In this document: positions 12,316 to 15,276 of the stretch, in pieces
Layout: the number at the start of each line of letters is the position of its first letter
Position numbering within the stretch: the first letter of the stretch is position 1
Origin: JAWVZB01 sp033722375
Lineage (GTDB): Bacteria; Actinomycetota; Nitriliruptoria; Nitriliruptorales; Nitriliruptoraceae
Length of the DNA: 15,276 nucleotides
Direction: 5' to 3'
NCBI GenBank assembly: GCA_033722375.1
Contig: JAWVZB010000073.1
Location: forward strand, 1-15,276
Translations under genes and position numbers: made by a program
The notes under the pieces: model-generated
Database searches by the model: none
What the model saw: the letters and a program-made list of their open reading frames with translations, nothing else
Told to the model about the DNA's origin: nothing

Positions 12316-13389
12316 TCAAGCCGGGTCGCCACCCGGACCGGCCTGAGAGCTCCACACTGACCGGTGGATCTTCCACCCCTCGACGGTCATCGCCCAGAGG
12401 CTCATGACCGTGCCCGCATCCAGGGTCCGGTCTCCCGAGACGGTCCGGTAGCTGCCGAGCGCCGTGGCGAGGTCCTCTTCGACGGCGAGGTAGAGCTCGT
12501 CGATCTCCAGCTCCAGGCTGCTGGACGGGTCGAGCATCGTCTCCCAGTGGGCGGCGACCTCGGCGGGCCCGGACAGGAACTCCCCCTGAGGTCCCGCCAC
12601 GCTCACGCTGGTGGTGAGGAAGCGGGGGACGTCGTCGAACTCCCGACGGTGCACCAGCTCCTCGAGGTCGCGCTGAGCCCGCTCCACTTGGACCCGCACG
12701 CGGTTCTGCCGGCTCTCGACGAACGTGGGATCCCGCTCCAGGGCGTCGCGGAAGTGGCTCTCGGCGTCGTCGAGGAGACCCTGATGCAGGCAGAGCAGCC
12801 CGAGACAGTCGTGCGGTCGGGGTTGGTCGGGGGCGAGCTCCGCGTAGGTCTCCAGCTCCTGCCGTGCTCGGTCGTGGTCGTCCTGCCGGAGTGCCACCTG
12901 TCCCAGCCAGAAGGCGGCCTGTGAGAAGTCCGGGTCGCGGCGACGAGCCCGTTCGAACTGCTCCTTCGCGGCACCGGGTTGCCCCAGGTTGTGGAGGTAG
13001 CGGAGGCCGAGGTAGGTGGGCAGGTAGGGGTCGTCGGGATAGCGCTCGGCCAGCTCGGAGAAGATCGCGATCGCCTCCTCGACCCGGGGCTCCCACAGGA
13101 AGGCGTGGAACGCGTCGACCATCCGGCCCTCGTCCTCGGTGACCCGTTCTCGGTGAGCTCGAGCCTGTTCGAAGAACCGACCGCGCTCCTCGGGGGAGGA
13201 CATGCCCCCGCGATGGAGGTAGGCGAGAACGAAGTGCGGGTCGGCGGCCAGGGCGGCGTCGAGCTCGCCCTGCGCTCGAGAAGCCTGGTAGTGGAAGGCG
13301 TGGTGGCGCCCGGCGATGAACCGACGGCGGGCCTCGTCCGACGTCGTCGTGATCGGGAGCAGACGACTGGCAGCGGTGGGGCGGCTCAT
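12316..13389 (-). CDS. TPR protein with C-terminal SnoaL/NTF2-like domain
   Basis: The 357-residue protein carries tetratricopeptide-type helix pairs over about 20-235, for example AIAIFSELAERYPDDPYLPT, AKEQFERARRRDPDFSQAAF, RARQELETYAELAPDQPRPH and DAESHFRDALERDPTFVES. The spaced Pro after Asp and the A/F/Y packing residues are characteristic. The last ~95 residues (FLTTSVSVAGPQGEFLSGPA, HWETMLDPSSSLELEIDELY, SYRTVSGDRTL, SLWAMTVEGWKIHRSVWS) match the SnoaL-like/NTF2 fold, ending in the usual W-K-I-x-x-x-x-W. TPRs mediate protein contacts; the SnoaL part may bind a small ligand, its function unknown. No signal peptide. I chose the ATG at 13389 because TAGGGT ends 9 nt before it; an ATG two codons upstream (13395) is only 3 nt from that element. 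It lies downstream of, and on the same strand as, the ATPase-TPR gene. Confidence 0.87.
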   Translation of the reverse strand: MSRPTAASRLLPITTTSDEARRRFIAGRHHAFHYQASRAQGELDAALAADPHFVLAYLHRGGMSSPEERGRFFEQARAHRERVTEDEGRMVDAFHAFLWEPRVEEAIAIFSELAERYPDDPYLPTYLGLRYLHNLGQPGAAKEQFERARRRDPDFSQAAFWLGQVALRQDDHDRARQELETYAELAPDQPRPHDCLGLLCLHQGLLDDAESHFRDALERDPTFVESRQNRVRVQVERAQRDLEELVHRREFDDVPRFLTTSVSVAGPQGEFLSGPAEVAAHWETMLDPSSSLELEIDELYLAVEEDLATALGSYRTVSGDRTLDAGTVMSLWAMTVEGWKIHRSVWSSQAGPGGDPA

Positions 13390-13404
13390 GAGCATCGCAC
13401 CCTA
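13390..13404 (-). promoter_or_regulatory. -10 element of the TPR-SnoaL gene (leaderless or near-leaderless)
   Basis: On the minus strand TAGGGT (13399-13404) is followed by 9 nt before the ATG at 13389. No Shine-Dalgarno sequence is present. Transcription would start within 0-3 nt of the ATG, implying a promoter separate from the upstream ATPase-TPR gene even though the gap is only 66 nt. Confidence 0.4.
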
Positions 13405-13455
13405 GTCGTGGTTCGGGAACGATCGTCGGGACCGGGGCCTCGTTTCCTGTCCCAT

Positions 13456-15276
13456 CTAGGCGGGCGACGTCGAGGCGGCGAGCGACTCGGCGGCGAGGTT
13501 CCCCTTCTGCCGGTAGAGCCGAGCGGCCTGATCGCGATGCGTGCGGGCGTCGGGACCGCGACCGCAGACCTGTTCCACGACGGCGAGCTGGAGCATCGCC
13601 TCCGCTCGGAGGTTCGTCATCTGTTCCGGTGCGAGGTCGACGGCTTCCCGGGCCAGCGTGAGGGCGGCGTCCGGTTCGTCCGCGACCATCGTCCGGCTGT
13701 CCGCGGCGCGTGACAGCACCTGGACCGAGACGTAGCCGGGCGGGGCGGCGGCACGGCTCTCCGCCGCCGGCTCCCCCGCTTCTGCGGGGCGGTCTTGCCC
13801 GGCCAGCAGCAGCGCGAGTCGGGCGGCGAGGTGTGCCGTGTGCTCGCGTTCCCGGCCGGCTCTGGCCCTGTCGAGCGCCGCCCGGTACGACCGGATCGCG
13901 AACGGGACCCGTCCTGCGAGCGCGTGGACGTCGGCCTTCGCCCAGTCGACGAACATCGTCATCCGGGGAACCCGAAGCCGCTCGATGGCGAGCTGCTGTG
14001 CCTGTTCCAGGTGTTCGTCCGCTTCCTGGAAGCGTGTCGTCATCGCGAGCAGCCGCGCTTCGTCCAGCATCGCGATCGCATGGGACGCCCCGCGGAGGCT
14101 CGTCAGGGTCTGCGACCTGTCGAGGCAGTCCCCGACCGGCGTCGGTCCCTCCATCAGCGTCTGCAGGGTCAGCCACCGGGAGGCCGCCTCCTCGCGGTAG
14201 GCGCCGGCACGGCCGGCGTGCTCGACGGCACGCCAGGCGGTCTCCTCGGCTTGCACCGGCCGTCCGCGGAGCAGCTCGAGCCAGCCTTGCAGGAACAGGG
14301 CCTGGGCCCGTCCGGTGTCGTCGTCCACACGGTCGAAGAAGGCCAAGGCTTGGGCCGTGGTCTCCTCGGCCGCGTCGAGGCCGCCCGGCCCCGGGTCGGT
14401 CAGGCAGAGGCTCCGGGTTCGCTCGAGCCGTGCCGACCACCGTTCGGCCTCGGTCACGTCGGGGCGTTCCGCCAGTTCCGCGAGCAGCTCTTGCGCTGTC
14501 GCGTGGTGACCGATCGGCAGGGAGGTCTCGGCCAGTTTCTGCGTCGCCTCGGTCCGCAGGTCGTGATCAGTGGGCAGCAGTCGCCGTGCTCGGCTGAGCA
14601 GGTCCTGGGCGGCGGGCAGATCCATCCGGGCGAACGCTGCCGACCCGGCAGCTGCGAGTCGCTCGCCTGCGCGGATCGCCAGCGTGTCGGTGGGTTCGTC
14701 GTCCAGGCCGAGTTCGCGCCGGTTGCGGACCGCCTGTTCGAGGTGGTGTCCGATCACCGCGTCGTCCTGCGCGCCCCGCCCTTCGGCCTCGGAGGCGAGC
14801 CACTCAGCGAGGCGCTGGTGCAGCCTGGCCCGGTCGGAACGGGTGACGCTGCGGTAGGCGGCATCCCGGATCAGGTCGTGACCGAAGCTGATCGCCCCGC
14901 CTGACCTGTGCAGCAGCCGACGTCGCTGGAGCGCGGCCAGATGGTGCTGCAGGAACGGACGCGCCCCGTCGGGGACCAGGACGTCGAGGGCCTGTTGGCT
15001 CAGCTCGCTGCCGGCCACCGCCGCGCACCGCAGCAGGTCCTTCTCGGCCGGACCGAGCTGATCGATCCTTGAGGCCAGGAGCCCGCCCAGCGAGGTGGGA
15101 ACGCGATCGAGGTCGTCGTGTTCCAGCGCGGCGACGAACTGCTCGGCGAACAGCGGGTTGCCCTCGGCGAGCTCGATGATCCTCTCCGCACGCTCTTCGG
15201 AGAGGTCCAGTCCTGCGCGGTCGCTGACGATCCGCGCGATCGACTCCGTGTCGAGCGGCTCGAGCGGCAGGGCCGC
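13456..15276 (-). CDS. AAA ATPase-TPR signalling protein, C-terminal 606 residues (N-terminus beyond window)
   Basis: The minus-strand frame is open from the right edge to the stop at 13456-13458. The visible part begins in the lid of an ATPase domain: IELAEGNPLFAEQF, then VPTSLGGLLASRIDQLGPAE and KDLLRCAAVAGSEL, a signature of the AAA_16-type ATPases joined to class III adenylate/guanylate cyclases or to LuxR/SARP regulators. A winged-helix-like stretch (HHLAALQRRRLLHRSGGAIS, FGHDLIRDAAYRSV) follows, then about 400 residues of TPR-like helices (RAGERLAAAGSAAFARMDLP, ALAFFDRVDDDTGRAQALFL). It ends ARTHRDQAARLYRQKGNLAA, close to the usual end of cyclase-ATPase proteins; there is no C-terminal HTH. 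The Walker A and any cyclase catalytic domain would lie right of the window, so the cyclase identity is inference. Confidence 0.88.
   Translation of the reverse strand, partial: AALPLEPLDTESIARIVSDRAGLDLSEERAERIIELAEGNPLFAEQFVAALEHDDLDRVPTSLGGLLASRIDQLGPAEKDLLRCAAVAGSELSQQALDVLVPDGARPFLQHHLAALQRRRLLHRSGGAISFGHDLIRDAAYRSVTRSDRARLHQRLAEWLASEAEGRGAQDDAVIGHHLEQAVRNRRELGLDDEPTDTLAIRAGERLAAAGSAAFARMDLPAAQDLLSRARRLLPTDHDLRTEATQKLAETSLPIGHHATAQELLAELAERPDVTEAERWSARLERTRSLCLTDPGPGGLDAAEETTAQALAFFDRVDDDTGRAQALFLQGWLELLRGRPVQAEETAWRAVEHAGRAGAYREEAASRWLTLQTLMEGPTPVGDCLDRSQTLTSLRGASHAIAMLDEARLLAMTTRFQEADEHLEQAQQLAIERLRVPRMTMFVDWAKADVHALAGRVPFAIRSYRAALDRARAGREREHTAHLAARLALLLAGQDRPAEAGEPAAESRAAAPPGYVSVQVLSRAADSRTMVADEPDAALTLAREAVDLAPEQMTNLRAEAMLQLAVVEQVCGRGPDARTHRDQAARLYRQKGNLAAESLAASTSPA

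Noticed and set aside
12321..12336. Inverted repeat CCGGGT/ACCCGG next to the TPR-SnoaL stop codon
   Set aside because: Lies inside the last codons (Gly/Asp/Pro) of the gene; 6-bp GC pairs are common at this base composition.
12281..14440. 719-codon open frame on the minus strand
   Set aside because: Arg/Pro/Gly-rich product overlapping the TPR-SnoaL and ATPase-TPR genes in another frame; it is a high-GC shadow, and both overlapped genes have recognisable domains.
13795..14904. 369-codon open frame on the plus strand
   Set aside because: Antisense shadow of the ATPase-TPR gene, whose frame shows clear family motifs and runs through to the window edge.
1..15276. CRISPR array, tRNA/rRNA genes, insertion sequences, phage or toxin-antitoxin modules
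   Set aside because: Searched by eye on both strands; no spaced repeat arrays, cloverleaf-like sequences, transposase motifs or recognisable toxin genes were found.

Overview
The window is GC-rich (about 70% G+C by eye), with heavy GTC/CTG/GAC codon use and wide open shadow frames on every strand. Gene content (heliorhodopsin, a NarL/DesK-class histidine kinase, a STAND-LuxR regulator, tandem hot-dog thioesterase, winged-helix AlkZ-like protein) points to a monoderm actinobacterium, possibly of the Nitriliruptoria/Egibacter/Acidimicrobiia kind. That last placement is a guess. I see no tRNA, rRNA, CRISPR array, insertion sequence or phage gene.

Left part (1-4472). An S66 LD-carboxypeptidase/MccF-like peptidase runs off the left edge on the minus strand. 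Divergent from it is a two-gene plus-strand unit: a multipass-membrane GAF histidine kinase (805-2958), then 83 nt later a heliorhodopsin (3042-3851) with its retinal lysine, counterion glutamate and two active-site-pocket histidines intact. No response regulator is in the window. This unit is the best candidate for a light-signalling system. A DUF1579-like beta-barrel protein converges on it from the right, with a shared hairpin between them.

Middle (4572-11257). Five plus-strand genes follow: a double hot-dog thioesterase, a 924-residue STAND ATPase with C-terminal LuxR HTH, an alpha/beta hydrolase, an AlkZ/HTH_42-type winged-helix protein and a small exported protein. The last is closed by a perfect 18-bp terminator hairpin. 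The regulator and the hydrolase are separated by an 18-bp perfect palindrome that could be an operator.

Right part (11258-15276). About 1 kb looks like a gene graveyard. It holds a 3' fragment of a second DUF1579-like gene, an orphan C-terminal reading frame, an intact NUDIX hydrolase, and a ~66-bp relic of a second S66 gene start that still carries its promoter but has lost its ATG. Both relics are paralogues of intact genes in this same window. Beyond lie, on the minus strand, a TPR protein with a C-terminal SnoaL/NTF2-like domain and the C-terminal 606 residues of an AAA ATPase-TPR protein (of the kind fused to class III cyclases or HTH domains) that runs off the right edge.

Regulation: four genes (S66, thioesterase, NUDIX, TPR-SnoaL) and the S66 relic share TAGGNT just 6-9 nt before the start codon with no clear Shine-Dalgarno site. 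This is the layout of leaderless actinobacterial transcription. The other genes mostly have ordinary GGAG-type ribosome binding sites.
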